Assembly: GCA_009733575.1 (NCBI GenBank)
Contig: ML769409.1
Coordinates: 1-64,000 of the forward strand
Reading direction: 5' to 3'
Source of the DNA: Gymnopus androsaceus JB14
Taxonomy: Eukaryota; Basidiomycota; Agaricomycetes; Agaricales; Omphalotaceae
Length of the DNA stretch: 64,000 bases
Position 1 is the first letter of the stretch, and each line of letters starts with the position of its first letter. A program made the translations under genes and the position numbers. This document shows, piece by piece, positions 10,204 through 21,941 of this stretch. Below the pieces are notes generated by a model that ran no database searches, was not told the DNA's origin, and saw only the letters and a list, made by a program, of their open reading frames with translations.

Positions 10204-10732
10204 TTGGAACTTCCAAGCTTCTATGGAGACAACCCAGAGTTCCAAAAGTATCTGAAAAATGGCCCTCCAAAGCGCAAGTATTATGAAGGAGTACGTGCGC
10301 TTCTCTGTTGCGGACCGCCACCCAAACTCACTGGAGTACAGAGATCCAAGAACCCAGCCTGCACCCCCCATACCCTCAGAACTGGCAGATAGACCCTGCT
10401 TATACGGTCTCCCCACATCCGACAATGTTTTCCTTTCTGACAGTGGGGTTGGTTGGATACGTTTTACTGAGAGGGAATGTGCTCTCAAGGATGCGATAGA
10501 AGAGCTGGGACTGTCCAAACATAGCCGGATCCACACGGTCTTTACTTCGGATGGGGCTTTAATCGCTTTCTTCGCTTTTGCCTCCACCAAACGGTGTGCC
10601 ACCATTCCGACTGAAGAAGCGCTTGAAAAGTTGTGTGATCGATTGAAGGTGTCGCGCGAGGACCTGAAGTGGTGGCCTGATTCGAAAGATGTTTTTGAAG
10701 GATCTGATGAACGTGATAGGGATCCCAAGTAA
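10204..10732 (+). CDS. Uncharacterised protein, duplicate 1 of a decaying pair
   Basis: The plus strand encodes a globular-looking protein, 10259-10732 in one frame, with segments such as 'LPTSDNVFLSDSGVGWIRF' and 'PTEEALEKLCDRLKV' and a 'DLKWWPDS' motif near the end. Upstream sequence 'SFYGDNPEFQKYLK' lies in a different frame. Compared with the duplicate at 11340-11870 there is an 8-nt length difference at the junction, so either an intron or a frameshift separates the N-terminal part. I do not recognise the family. The opposite strand is also open, which weakens strand assignment, but the plus-strand translation is more protein-like. Confidence 0.4.
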
Positions 10733-11318
10733 TGACATGTTTTCCTTTGAAATTGATGCCAAACTCCATCGACCTGACTGCTGATAAGTCGTTGGGCTCC
10801 AAGCACCGCACTTCTAGGTATCGTCCAAGTCCAAGCATCGTCTGAGTGTACTAACCTGATGACCTAACGCGAAATTTACTTTTGTTTCGCACACCCTCAC
10901 TAGGTTTCTTACATTCGTAACCTCTCTGAGGCGAATGCTTTAGGCAAAACATTTTTTCTAGACATCAAATTCATCAAATTATGACTATTCCGCATGTTGC
11001 TCGCAGCAAGCGCTATTGTCTCCCGTTCCTTCATGTATTTAAACGCGCTTTTGAATGCTTGGGCCCTTGTCTCCGTTAACTGAGAACTTGGAGGGAGTAA
11101 GGATGACCACAACTCTGTAGTCTTACTCGTTGGTGTTGAATATCTATATGTATTTCAGCGCTATATAGGAAAAACTCGTCGATTCAAGGTCGTTTGAAAT
11201 ATGTTAGCGTAGCGATGGGCTACTATTAATAAGATAGGGGTCACGTGCACGGTTCTGTTTTTACACCAACACCATGACCATTGTACGTTCTTTCGGGTCT
11301 CTTATACCTATAAATTAA

Positions 11319-11333
11319 TCTCTCTCTCTCTCT
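11319..11333. repeat. (TC)n microsatellite
   Basis: About seven and a half TC units lie directly upstream of the second copy of the decayed gene pair. Confidence 0.8.
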
Positions 11334-11339
11334 TGAAGT

Positions 11340-11870
11340 ACTCGAAGCTTTTACGTGGGCGAGCCAGAGTTCCGACACCAGATATTTGATCCTCCAAAGT
11401 ATGTTGTGCACCCCAAAACGTACGTGCGCTTGTCTGTTGCGGACCGCCACCCAAACTCACTGGAGTACAGAGATCCGAAAACCAGCCTACACCACCGATA
11501 CCCTCAGAATTAGCAGATAAACCATGCTTATACGGCCTTCCCACATCCGACAATGTTTTCCTTTCTGACAGTGGGATTGGTTCCATACGTTTAGCTCTTA
11601 GGGAATATGCTATCGAGGCTGCGATAGAAGAGCTGGGACTTTTCCGGCATAGCAACTTTCATTTGGTCTATACTTCGGATGGGGCTATTCATTCCTTTCT
11701 TCGCTTTTGCCTCCAGTAAACAGTGGAGTTCAACCGTTCCGACTGAGGAAGCGCTTGAAAAGTTGTGTAATCGATTGAACGTATCGTGCGCGCACCTGAA
11801 GTGGTGGCCTGATTCGAACGTGATGCTTTTGAAGGATCTTTTGACCGTGATAGGGACTCCAAGCTGTAAT
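11340..11870 (+). pseudogene. Uncharacterised protein, duplicate 2 (frameshifted)
   Basis: This is a direct repeat of 10204-10732. The N-terminal part reads 'SFYVGEPEFRHQIF' and runs in one frame into 'YVRLSVADRHPNSLEYRDP'. A one-base deletion at about 11480 relative to copy 1 then leads to an early stop. The rest ('GLPTSDNVFLSDSGIGSI') continues in another frame, and a further break follows at about 11700. Copy 2 is intact where copy 1 is broken and vice versa, so a merged ancestral gene can be inferred. Confidence 0.55.
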
Positions 11871-12591
11871 AATATCATGTTTTTCTTTGAAATTGATGCC
11901 CAATCGTTCCAGGCTACTAACTCTATCTGGCAGATGTTTGTTGTTGTATTTACCCCAAAGCACCACATTAAAATCTGGAATAGCTGAAATTCCCTCACCC
12001 CTTTTGAGAGCGAGGTTTTTGCCAAGTAGCTGAGGATTTTCGTATCGGATTGGCATGTCTGGTCCTCAACAGCCAGTTAGCGGTATCAATGATCGTAGAA
12101 AGTTCATAATGGCCAGATGATATGGTTGCTCGACTTGTGAACACACAAATATTGGTGCAATAACATATGATATTACTCTTCAATACCCTCTAAGTACAGC
12201 AAGCGATTCGGTTGTAAATTACTAGTTTTATGGAATGGACTCGTGAATGACTCCCAGCATTCGAGGTAGCTCCCGGCGCTCCTTGCTGATTCCGCTCAAG
12301 TTCAGTCTCACCTGAAAAATGGTCCACTCACAGTCAGACTCCTCTTCTGATACCCTAGACCTCGACCTCGGTTAGTACTCCGCACGGTAAGGACGCTTTG
12401 ACATTACTTATTTTGGACACGTACTATTTAATCGGTCCCTATGCTCCTGCTTACCTACGTCGATCGGGCGATCGACTTATATACCTAGCCTGGTGAAATT
12501 TCACTCCCTCAGTTGTACGACTACCTACTGTCCAACTGAGACGATTCTATTCACTTAACACCCTAAATTTATCAGCCATAAATTCCAGAGC
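11871..12591. other. Non-coding / decayed duplicate flank
   Basis: The first part shares short similarity with the 3' flank of copy 1 at about 10733-10770. The rest shows only short unsupported frames. Confidence 0.4.
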
Positions 12592-14352
12592 ATGTCTCTC
12601 GAGACTAACATTATTCTTCTCCCTCCTATTCATCATACAACTATGGTGTACGAGCCCAGCCTCTGCAGGGAATGGCTTGTGAGCCATCCGGCATGGGCCG
12701 CCAAAGCTGAAGCGCTTTTCTGTTCCATATTTCCAGACATCCTCCCAGCCGAAACTGGTTTTCAACAAATTCTTCACGTAATCGGCCCACGAACAGCCAG
12801 TGTTATCGAGTTTGCTGTGGAAGTCGTAGCGACAGCTCACCTTAGGTGTTTACTCACCTTAGGTGTTTACTCACCTTTGATGACAAGCCTCATGAGGCAG
12901 CCGAAGCTGGTTCAGACAAGGGCAGAGAAGGCGATAGCGGAATAATCAAGGAGGTGCAAGAAATTGGAAAAGACAACAGAGAAGGAAAAAACAAAGGCGA
13001 TGATGGAGACGGAGATCGCAAGAAAGATGGAGATGGAAGCGATAAAGAAGATGGAGAAGGAAAGGATGCGAAAGATGCAGATAAGAAAGATGCAGATGAA
13101 GGAAAAGGTAATGCAGATGAAGCCATGAACTTGCAAGTGAATTTGTCTGTTGATCGCTGTTTACTGAAACTGACCTGCGACATGTGAACAGGGCAAATCG
13201 CATCGCAAGATATGTTACAAGATGGCGACATGTGTCCCAAAACGCTCGCCCCGGATTCTATACCAACCTCGAGGTCAAGGTTTGCTTATCCTCACATAAT
13301 ATAAGTTGCCACCAGCGAACTTAACTCATTCAGTTCCCGCAACTTCCGCCTGCGGACGTTAATCAAGAATATGCGGGGCGCATCTCTCTGCAAATCGTGG
13401 AGAGTTCGGAGTGGATGATGTCCACCGGACACTTAAGGATCGTATTCGGCGGAAACGCGGACTTCATTCTACAGTATGTAACTGATGGTTTTAGACTTAA
13501 CATTTGCTTATTTAGGTGTCAGAAAATCGTCCCATCCGTTGGAAGGGGTATGGCAAAAACAAGAAACCACAGGCACTGGAATTGAGGCCCAATTTTCTAT
13601 CTCTCCAAACGTCACCTTCATTGAAAATGCAACTTCCACTACCTCCGTCAGCCGTCTAGCTGGAACTGTCTCCACTGCCGTTATTGCCACTCCCGATGAG
13701 TGCAAAGGCGTTGCATATGAGCTAATCCCGTTTCGCTGCCCCTCCTATAGTACATTGCACGTCAATCTGGATTTCGATGTGGTCGTTCATCCAGAAGCGG
13801 CAAGTTATCAAAAATTTGAGGTCATTCATTATCCCTGACTTTTCATTAGCATGACGGCGAGAACGCGCTCCCGATTTCCCTCCAAGTAGATTATTTTTTT
13901 CAAGGTCAGCGACCTGATGAAAAACATAGCGACGCCGAGAACCATATGCTGTGTGGATCAGTGAGTCTTCCCGTTCTGTTGTCTTCTTCTCGTCATGGAA
14001 TCTCTTGTTGTAGCTTGTGATCGACGACATATACGTGTTTAAACCCACCAAGACCTCTTGCAAAACTTCGTGGGGAAAAGCAGCACAGACCCACCTACAG
14101 CGCTCTCCGACCGAAAACAACAAGGGACTCCCAACAACCAATAACCTACTCTTCCGAGTAGGCTCAGCTATCTTCCCCAAAGACAAAATTAGTCGGTTCT
14201 TTCGCAAAACACCTTCTGGGACACCTCTCATACTGGTTAATGTGGTACTCTTTGAGTGGAACAATGGTGTTGTGGTCTACGAAGACTTAGCTCGGACATC
14301 GCACGTCCAAAGCTATTTCCCTGAAAGATTTGCGGGAAGTAGATTTGCGTAA
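12592..14352 (+). CDS. Uncharacterised multi-exon protein with charged low-complexity region
   Basis: The 3' part is a consistent exon chain: 13192-13279, 13334-13473, 13523-13799, 13850-13960 and 14014-14352. It includes 'FYTNLEVK', 'EYAGRISLQIVESSEWMM', 'GGNADFILQ' and a C-terminal domain ending 'ERFAGSRFA'. The intron 13800-13849 appears to use a GC donor (GCAAGT). The 5' part (12592-13136) encodes 'EWLVSHPAWAAKAEALF', then an Asp/Lys/Gly-rich stretch, but contains a 17-bp tandem duplication that shifts the frame, and its phase into the next exon is unresolved. I do not recognise the family. It may be a functional gene with an unusual 5' structure or one recently damaged. Confidence 0.5.
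12841..12874. repeat. 17-bp perfect tandem duplication inside an ORF
   Basis: CTTAGGTGTTTACTCAC occurs twice in immediate succession (12841-12857, 12858-12874). Reading through only one unit would join 'RTASVIEFAVEVVATAH' in frame to 'LRCLLTFDDKPHEAAEAG'. With two units the frame is lost. Confidence 0.9.
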
Positions 14353-14896
14353 GCCACCCACTTGGAAGGTGAGACGAGGATATACTACGGATACATTAAT
14401 GCTGTGTAGTTTCTACAATTTTTATACTGCGAAATAATCACACCAATGAGTGCATTATAATTATTCCTTCGGGGTCTTTGAACCCCTTGTCTCTCCATCC
14501 AACGCCATCACAGATTCATCTACACACTAAATACGCTTGGGATAGTGAACTCAACGGTGACAGAGAAACTTGTCTGCGATGCAAAATGAATAGGAGTGAT
14601 GACGTAAAAACTTGGTGAAAATGGACATCAGGAGTTGCCGTCGAAGTCAACAAAGAAGGGTAGAAGGCGCCTTACTCAAGTTACCTTTGCTACAGGAAAA
14701 AATCTTCAATGGGTTAGCTTGATTAGTTTGATAAACATATAGCCAATCCAGACAATCCACTGGCAGGTTGCTTAGCCACTTACTTAAAGATGACTCGCTG
14801 CGAGGTCCAATTGTAAAAAGCAGCATGTATAAAATCTTTGTTCACTTTCCTAATAACCTACCGCGACTTGTACTTATATAGTCAGATCGTCAAATG
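14353..14896. other. Intergenic between convergent genes, nothing recognised
   Basis: AT-rich, no sustained frame. It separates the 3' ends of the plus-strand uncharacterised gene and the minus-strand GH35 gene. Confidence 0.5.
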
Positions 14897-17800
14897 CTAC
14901 AATGGAGTCTGTGGTGTCCCCGCCGGACGAAGGGCCGCTTGGTCACTATAGTCTGGAGCCTCGTAATCTACGAACTGCAACGCCGTGGAAAAGGTACCAT
15001 CGGAGATCAATTCCAATCCAGCGACAGATGCACCAGTCGCGTCAAGAGACCAAACTAGAGAGCGCCAATGTGTTTGTCGAGTTGCGGAAGAGAATTCTGT
15101 AGATGAAAAACTATGAGATACACAGAACTCATCTCAACTACACCAGCTTACCCAGCAGGAAGCACGAAAATAGTTTGAGGTCTGAAGGGAGTGTAAGCTT
15201 TACCGAAGCTGGAGATATTCATAAATTCGCTAACCCAATGTTGTTGATGAATTTCCCAACTTGCCAACCATTGAGGTAAATTTGAACCCTATAATTGGAA
15301 GTGATAACGCTTGGTGTGAAAGAGAGTCGAACAGGAACATCAAAACCGTCCGGAATGCTCTGGTGGCCGAAGAAAGGGTACAGTCAGTGTATATAGAGAG
15401 GGAGCTAAAGGTTGCGACAGGCTTACCAGGTTGAAAGTGGTGCGATAAAAGTTGATCCCAGCTTGTGAAAGACCTGTCAAAGGACTTCCCGTAGCCCAAT
15501 CATCATCCGGATACCCAGGAAGATGAGCTCCAATTCGCTCTGCAAATAGCCTCCCTCATTCAAGTATCCGCGGAATGTGTCTGGGGCTCCCGCTGCTCCT
15601 CCCTGTATGATTGTATGGAATGAGAAGGTATCGTCCAAGCATAGTCTGGGTGTACATACCTGATTGCCCTGGAGCGTCCACGACGAGAATGTAGAATTCC
15701 CTCCGACTAGTGCATATCCTCGAATACCTCGAGGTTCCTTACCACCGTTCGCTACTCGGAGCATTAGTACACGACGTCTACAAAGTTCAAACATCAACAC
15801 TACTGCTAGTTTCTGAAAGCCTGGAGCACAAATTAGCAGTGTACGTGTTTAAATTTCACTTGTTTCTTACCCCATATGATCTACATGTATTTCATTCAGC
15901 TAACAGCAGCTTGGCGAATGAACGAGCAAACTGACCTTGAATCACCACAACTACATTCTCAGCTCCCGCTATCAATGCGCCATCCGGGAACGTCCATACA
16001 TTAGTTGAGAGGCTGACAGTGGAATTGCCTTGACTGGATCCAAGGAAGATCCCATTCAACCACGCAGAATAACCACCAGCAAAACCATACTGCACTGTCA
16101 GATTGACCGCAGTTTCTTCACCCGTAGCATTGAAGCGACCACGGAAGATGAGATTGCCACCGTAGAAGCTAAATGAAGTAATGAATAATGAGATGCAAGG
16201 ACCAAAGAAGTCTAATTGTAGAAGCGCACCCGTACTGCTGAGCATAAAGAACCTGACTTCCAGCCAAGGGTGGAAGATTAGTGTACTGTATTGAGACTAA
16301 TAAATGAACAGTGATAAGACAGTAAAGAAATATCGTACATTCGTTTGTGTTTGATCAGCCAAAGTAAAATTAGAATCGTCGAAGTCGGGAAAGATCTCAG
16401 CCACACTGCAAAAAAAACCGGCAGTTAATAATGTAATGGTCGTCTAGGAGGATCTTTATGGATACCTTCCGGACACCTTCCAGCTATCGAAAGAAGGGAA
16501 AGTTAAACCAAGATCTTCGACGATAAGATTGCTTGTCAAGGTTCCACGCGAGGTTTGGTTTGTCTGAATGGTGACGCCATTCCAAGATACCCCGCTGACC
16601 GTGGCTGGTGCGACAATCTCAATCGTGGTAGTTCCGTTGAGGTCTCCGGTCTTTGAGGCGGGTTCGTTTTCATCTTTCACAACAAGGCGATCTCAGTCAC
16701 TCACTAAGGAAAGTATGTTATCTGAAATGGTGGCGTTCCGAACGATATAGGGTCCACCAACTAGAACCCTGCGATGAAATGTAAGTAACCAAGTTTGATT
16801 CAGAAAAACAGATTCACGTTTCGTTACTTCCTACGGAGAAGTAGTTGCTGAAAGATCCTCCACTTGGCAGAACAGGTGCATGCCATTGATTAGCAACAGT
16901 TTTATCCATGATGATAGCTACAAGGGTTGAATTGTCATGTTCGATCGTGACAAACTGCGATCCATTGAGAGGATATTGGAGAATCAGAGTTCCGTTTGAA
17001 AAGGTCGAGTTGATATTTGGCGCATTGCTCAAGTCCACAGTGGGTTCGGAGTCAAATAAGAAGACCGTTTCTCCCGTCTGACCTGGAAGTGCGTATAGGA
17101 TGATGTAGTCTGTCACTCCGATGCTGAAGAGAATCATCAAGTCAAGCAATATTTCGTGCTTATGTATATATATACTCACGTAGACCATGTCATGATTCTG
17201 AATTTCAAATCAGTCTGGCGAAGAATATAGACCATAGAACTACACAACTCACTCTGCGGTTGAATAAAGTATGACGTTATCGTTAGCTCCAAAAGCGTAG
17301 TCGGTCACCAGAATTTTGCTTTCTCGTCCGTCAAAAGTTATCACTCCTCCGAACTGAGGGATAGTCAACGTTCCTTGCGAAGTATCCACGACCAATTGAG
17401 TAGTGGTCAAAGCTGTAGATCTGAGAATTGCTTGGTCATTATCTCTGGAATCAAATCAATATATCTAGCTAGAGCCTCACGGTGAAGTAGCTTGACGGAG
17501 GAAGTAGAACGCAGCTCCAGTATCCAAATTGCGTTGCTCGTATGTGTTCATGAGAGTCGACGTCGTAAAATTGGTTCCATTTACCTAGTGGAACTGCACC
17601 AAAAGAGATCGCGGGAGACGCGAAGGAAGAGCCCTAGGATATCGATTTAGTCGACAATAGAACGAGATATGGCAAGTATTTGAAGGCACCTTGAAGTCTC
17701 ATTTCGTTCATTTTAGGACCCGCAACCCGATTCTCGTTGATACCTGTCGAATTGTTTTCCAATGAGCAAGCATATTAGCAGGTCCAGGGCAGCTCAAGCC

Positions 17801-19579
17801 GTACCTCCGCCATAATCGTATGAGGTATACGCAACTGGTGCGGCAGTCTGCCCCCAGTTGGTACCGCCGTAAAGCACTGTATACGATATTAAATCAATCC
17901 ACATCAGCGGAGATATTAGCCATTTACTATAAATGTCTAAGAACAGAAATATACATCAACTGGCGACATCGTCAAGAACAACTACTAGACTTACTGACAA
18001 TCCTGGCCGTTTGGGCACTAAATCACGCTTAGAATATGCTAGCTAAGAATGAAATATCAAGAACGGACTAAGCATCTTTGTAGAACACATTCTCTATGTT
18101 TTCGTCAGTCTCCAGCGAATCAACAGGAATTCAGCAACGAACCGTAGTCGGCGTCAGTCAAATCAGTAGCTATAACGGAGAAGACATCAATACTGGAAAA
18201 TCAGATTTAATAATGACACTGACAGTATTTCTCATATCCTGTCCCGCCTATAGGCTCTTCGCCCCAGTTCAAGAGGAAACCTCCGCCAAACTAAGTCTCA
18301 CGTTACGATGATACACTGAGCTGCAAATATGGAAACTGACTTCAGCAAGACACAACGGATTGCTAAACGCAACTGCTTCGTGGAAAGTATAGTAGATCGA
18401 TTGGACTTGAGCCCAACTGTTAGATCCTTGAGGATATGAGTCACCGCTACCTTTGGTTAATGAATGATGTTAAGGAATGAGACGTTGGGAAGCTCACCAG
18501 TATACGTTAACCTGGCCGGGACCAGGTAAGTCTGGCGAAAAGTTCCTGCAACCAAATCGGATTCTGAGTACAGAATGAAGAGCTGCTACATACCCATCTT
18601 CTCCTGAATGCTGGTCGTTGGCAGTAATTGCTGAAGAAAATATCGTTGGGCAACATCATCCCAGTGGAGGAGAGAATCCCATGCTCACGAATGACAATGC
18701 CATTGGCTCTGAAAGTATTGATGATATCTTGCATGTAAGGACTGTTGACCGAGCTTGCACTGAATTCATTCTCGGATTGAACCAAGATTACTGCAGGAGA
18801 CGTTCAACCTTGTTACTCGAGAGTGACAATATGTACGCACTAGGTCCTCCTTCAGTAACCTGATTTTTCGCTATTAGTTGAGCAATGACATTCACGTATG
18901 GCGTCCAGGCTACACAAAAGGAGACAGATGAGAACAAGCGAAAATAAGGAACACAGGACACACTGGCGGTGTAATTAGCGTTGTCCGTACGAAGGCTCCC
19001 TCCAATATTCTCCACCCAGCCAGGGAAGCCACCACCAGTCGTTTCTCCGTCTTGAAGCTTGTTAACGAAAAGTCATACATTTTCAGCTGTACACACTTAT
19101 GTATGGCCCGGGTCTGTAGAATCATCCGAATCATCCGTAAGAGATACCTGACTGTGAAAGGTTGTTACATACCTCGCGATTAACCACAGCCCAGCAGCCT
19201 GGACTGAATCGATAAACATCTGGAGATCGCGGTAGGTCCCAGCTTGGAAATCTCCCTGTCCATCGTTGGTGTCAGGAGCAGGATAGTGAAGGGTCCAACT
19301 AAAGTACGCCGACACGCAACTGAAGCCATTGGCTTTCACTTTTTGGAACAGGTCCGCCCAAAGATTAGGATTTCCAGGAAGGCGCCACGGATGAATTTCG
19401 GCAGATAGTACGAAGACTCGTTGTCCGAGAATCGAGAGAGACTGAGGATCCCAAGTTACTACATCGGTTAGACCAGTGCTATTTCTTCGGAAGAGATATG
19501 ACTCTCCAGCATTGGGGTTCGCCCACGACGTGGTAAGGAACAGGAGAAAGGATATCAAAATGTTGAGAAATGTCTTCAT
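14897..19579 (-). CDS. GH35 beta-galactosidase, copy 1 (one probable frameshift)
   Basis: A signal peptide ('[20 protein letters not shown]') opens the protein. Conserved family 35 segments follow in order across many short introns: '[20 protein letters not shown]', 'GLWLIARPGPYINGETTGGG', '[16 protein letters not shown]' (acid/base Glu region), '[10 protein letters not shown]', '[13 protein letters not shown]', '[20 protein letters not shown]'. The C-terminal beta domains end '[14 protein letters not shown]' before the stop at 14897-14899. Family members release beta-galactose from plant-wall galactans outside the cell. At about 17585 the gene reads CTAGGTAAATGG where copy 2 has CTAGGAAATGG; the extra T breaks the frame ('[15 protein letters not shown]'). 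One exon near 18080 could not be spliced with confidence. The gene is intact or only recently damaged. Confidence 0.8.
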
Positions 19580-19613
19580 CGCTCACTATTTTCTGCTTCT
19601 GTGAATCTTCACC

Positions 19614-19621
19614 TTTATATA
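19614..19621 (-). promoter_or_regulatory. TATA box of GH35 copy 1
   Basis: TATATAAA on the minus strand lies about 35 nt before the GH35 ATG. It is conserved before copy 2 at 26433-26440. Confidence 0.55.
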
Positions 19622-19827
19622 CTCCAGGATGCTCCACCTGACAAGCTGCAGCAGGTCAAGGAGAATTGTGAACGGTCCGGAAGACACACGCGTTTTGTAC
19701 CACATCCAGAGGCACAAGCTGGATCATGGGTCAAGTAAAGTGAGATAGATGCCAATTATCAGAAATGATGATACAATAATTTATGTCTTTGCCCTAACAT
19801 AGAACGAAACCAACCAGCCAATAGATT

Positions 19828-20224
19828 CTAAGTTTTGCCGGTCGACGGAAAAAACCTCACCCCTTCGCCTTCGGCTATGGCAATAATCTGCGCTCGGTTC
19901 GTCTTGGATAATATCACGATTGCTTATCGAAGAAGGGGCAAATGTAATCCAGATAATTGCGTTTCGATTAGCGGGTCGGTAATTTCGTAGAAAGTTCATA
20001 ATCGTATTCAAGTTGAGGTGACCTATGGAATCATCGATCCAATGAATGAAAGGAAGTGCTTGTGAGATGTACGCACCCATTCATGAAGAATCTCTGCCCA
20101 TTCCTCTGGTAGACGCCAATATATCAAAACCGATCTATCTTGTTTGGAGGCTCATAGGCTGCAACCTTGTCCGATACCATTCGATTAAGGATAGGAAAGA
20201 TATGAAGGCAACTAGTTTCCCTAA
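19828..20224 (-). pseudogene. VPS25 duplicate, broken
   Basis: The minus strand matches exons 4 and 5 of the intact VPS25 gene at 26636-27431 ('NRMVSDKVAAYEPP', 'LNTIMNF', 'GEGVRFF'-like end). A one-base change breaks 'PPKQDRSVLIYW' and further indels scramble the final exon; the terminal Phe codons are altered. The 5' exons are absent: upstream of about 20224 the sequence changes to an unrelated frame. Confidence 0.8.
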
Positions 20225-21350
20225 AACCCGCAAAAAGTCAATTCAAAAATGCAAGAAAGATGTTGTAGACGCAAATCGCAAAGAAAAGCGAGCAGAGCCA
20301 GAATGGTATCCTTGATTTCAATGGATTCATCATTTTTCAAACGGGCTTCCAGTTGCTCCTGTAATGTATCGATGGGCATCGCTGCTGGACGGGAGACTAA
20401 ATGATATCGCATACCTGAGTAACTGGCTTCGAAGATGATACTACCTCCTTTTCACGAGGATTGAAGATGAGACGAGGATCATCCTCTAGAGATTGAGTGG
20501 ATGCCACCGAGTGGCGAACTAACAGGCTTCTGCCTGGGCTCGGGCTGTTGCAATTGCTTTATAAAGTCTATTGTGAATAATTGACATCGCACACAGGAAC
20601 GACTCTGAGCTTTGCCTTTATCTGTAGTATGTAGACTGATTAGCATGAGTAGAAGATTAGACAATGTTATGATGTATATACCTGTCTAGTCTGCTCCTGG
20701 TTTCCGAAGAGCTGGCTCAAGAAGGTCGTCACGTCAAAGCGATCTTCATGATAGCTAAAGATTCCGTGAACCTTTCTGAACAGAATAGGAAAACAGAGGA
20801 TGCAAATACCCTCTTTTACTTTTAGCCTGTCCAGCAGCTTCAACGTCGGAAGGCAAGCAAGCGAGCCTCTTCCTCCTCACGAAGACGAGTAAGCTACTGA
20901 AGCTTGGCCTCTTCTTCTTTCCTCGTCAGTGCGAGAAGTTGGGCCTCCTGATCGCGCTTGCGGCGGAGATACTCGAGCTCAAGCTCCTGCTGGCGATGAC
21001 GAATAGCAGCGGCACACCCGAGCTCCTGATCTTTCCGGTAAAAATCTATAATATCCTCGAGAACGTCGGCGAGCGTATTTTTTCTGTATTTAAAGCGTTA
21101 CAGTCTTGCAGAAGATCTTCCTCTTCGCGCTCAGCCCTGAGTGCTAGTTCAGCTAGAGAAGTGAGATAACTCTCGCGAGGTTGTGAGTAACCTCGGTCAT
21201 TGGACAAGGATGAGATGAGAGAAGGTTGGAATTTAGCGGTACATGATTTGATAAAACTTTGAAGAAATCCCACAAAGGCGGAGAGTCTTTGGCTTTTGCC
21301 GTAAAAAATCCTCGAAGCAGGCACCAAACCACTTTATGAGCTGCATCGCC
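20221..21350 (-). other. Possible gene with coiled-coil segments, structure unresolved
   Basis: Minus-strand fragments look protein-like but do not join cleanly. They include a Glu/Arg-rich helix ('RQQELELEYLRRKRDQEAQ') at about 20920-21040, 'YLTSLAELALRAEREEEDLL' at about 21115-21175, and 'LEARLKNDESIEIKDTILAL' at about 20310-20370 behind a plausible intron. A stop interrupts the charged helix at about 20896. It may be one gene with missed introns or a decayed one. No family recognised. Confidence 0.3.
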
Positions 21351-21376
21351 TAAAGTGTGTCAATGACTGAGCGGGA

Positions 21377-21941
21377 TCAAGCAGCTTGATACTGTAACCT
21401 CTCCCTCTCTCTCTCCTCCTTCCGGAGCCAGGCCAAAGGAAATCGATACCACATGAAAGTGGATTCTAAATCAGGGTCACTATCCACGTCCAGCGCCTTC
21501 CTCGCAGCGTCTATAATATCATCTGCTTTATGACCAGGATGAGGCAAGTTCCATAAAGCAATCACGTAGTAGTTCATATCCTCTCCAAGGTCGACGCATG
21601 GCGCAAGCGAGTAACTGTAGTTGCAGGTCAAGACATTAATGGAGAGCTAAGAAAAGCTAAAACACACGCACCTAAATCGATTTTCTGGATCCCATTTTTT
21701 CACGAGCCTTCCTCTGTAGGCTCCACCAAAGGCACGTACAGGCGCTTCCAGGCTCCTAGCCAGTTGCTCGGGTGTGCAGACCCAAGCGAGACCGTATAAA
21801 GGCGTTCGCCTTCCATTGACTTCCTCGTTGCGGGGCGGCGGAGGATCGTTAAAAGCACGACGGCGGGGAAATCTAACCATTTGTGAGTAAGCTATATCAT
21901 TATGGTAAAGCGAGGTCAGAAACTCACTGTTCACTTGACAT
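21377..21941 (-). CDS. Uncharacterised 150-aa protein
   Basis: Three exons (21928-21941, 21672-21872, 21377-21614) give 150 aa. The 14-nt first exon supplies 'MSSEQ' together with the next base. The body has 'PLYGLAWVCTPEQLARSLEA', 'GGAYRGRLVKKWDPENRFR' and 'LAPCVDLGEDMNYYVIALW', ending with a charged 'LRKEERERERLQYQAA'. No signal peptide or membrane segment. I do not recognise the family. The frame and splice sites are clean. It lies inside the region separating the two GH35/VPS25 duplicates. Confidence 0.6.

Noticed and set aside
9811..10806. 331-aa open frame on the minus strand
   Set aside because: It is largely antisense to the more protein-like plus-strand sequence, has low-complexity composition and no recognisable domain.
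12890..13240. Ser/Pro-rich minus-strand frames
   Set aside because: They mirror the purine-rich charged coding region on the plus strand; open antisense frames are expected there.
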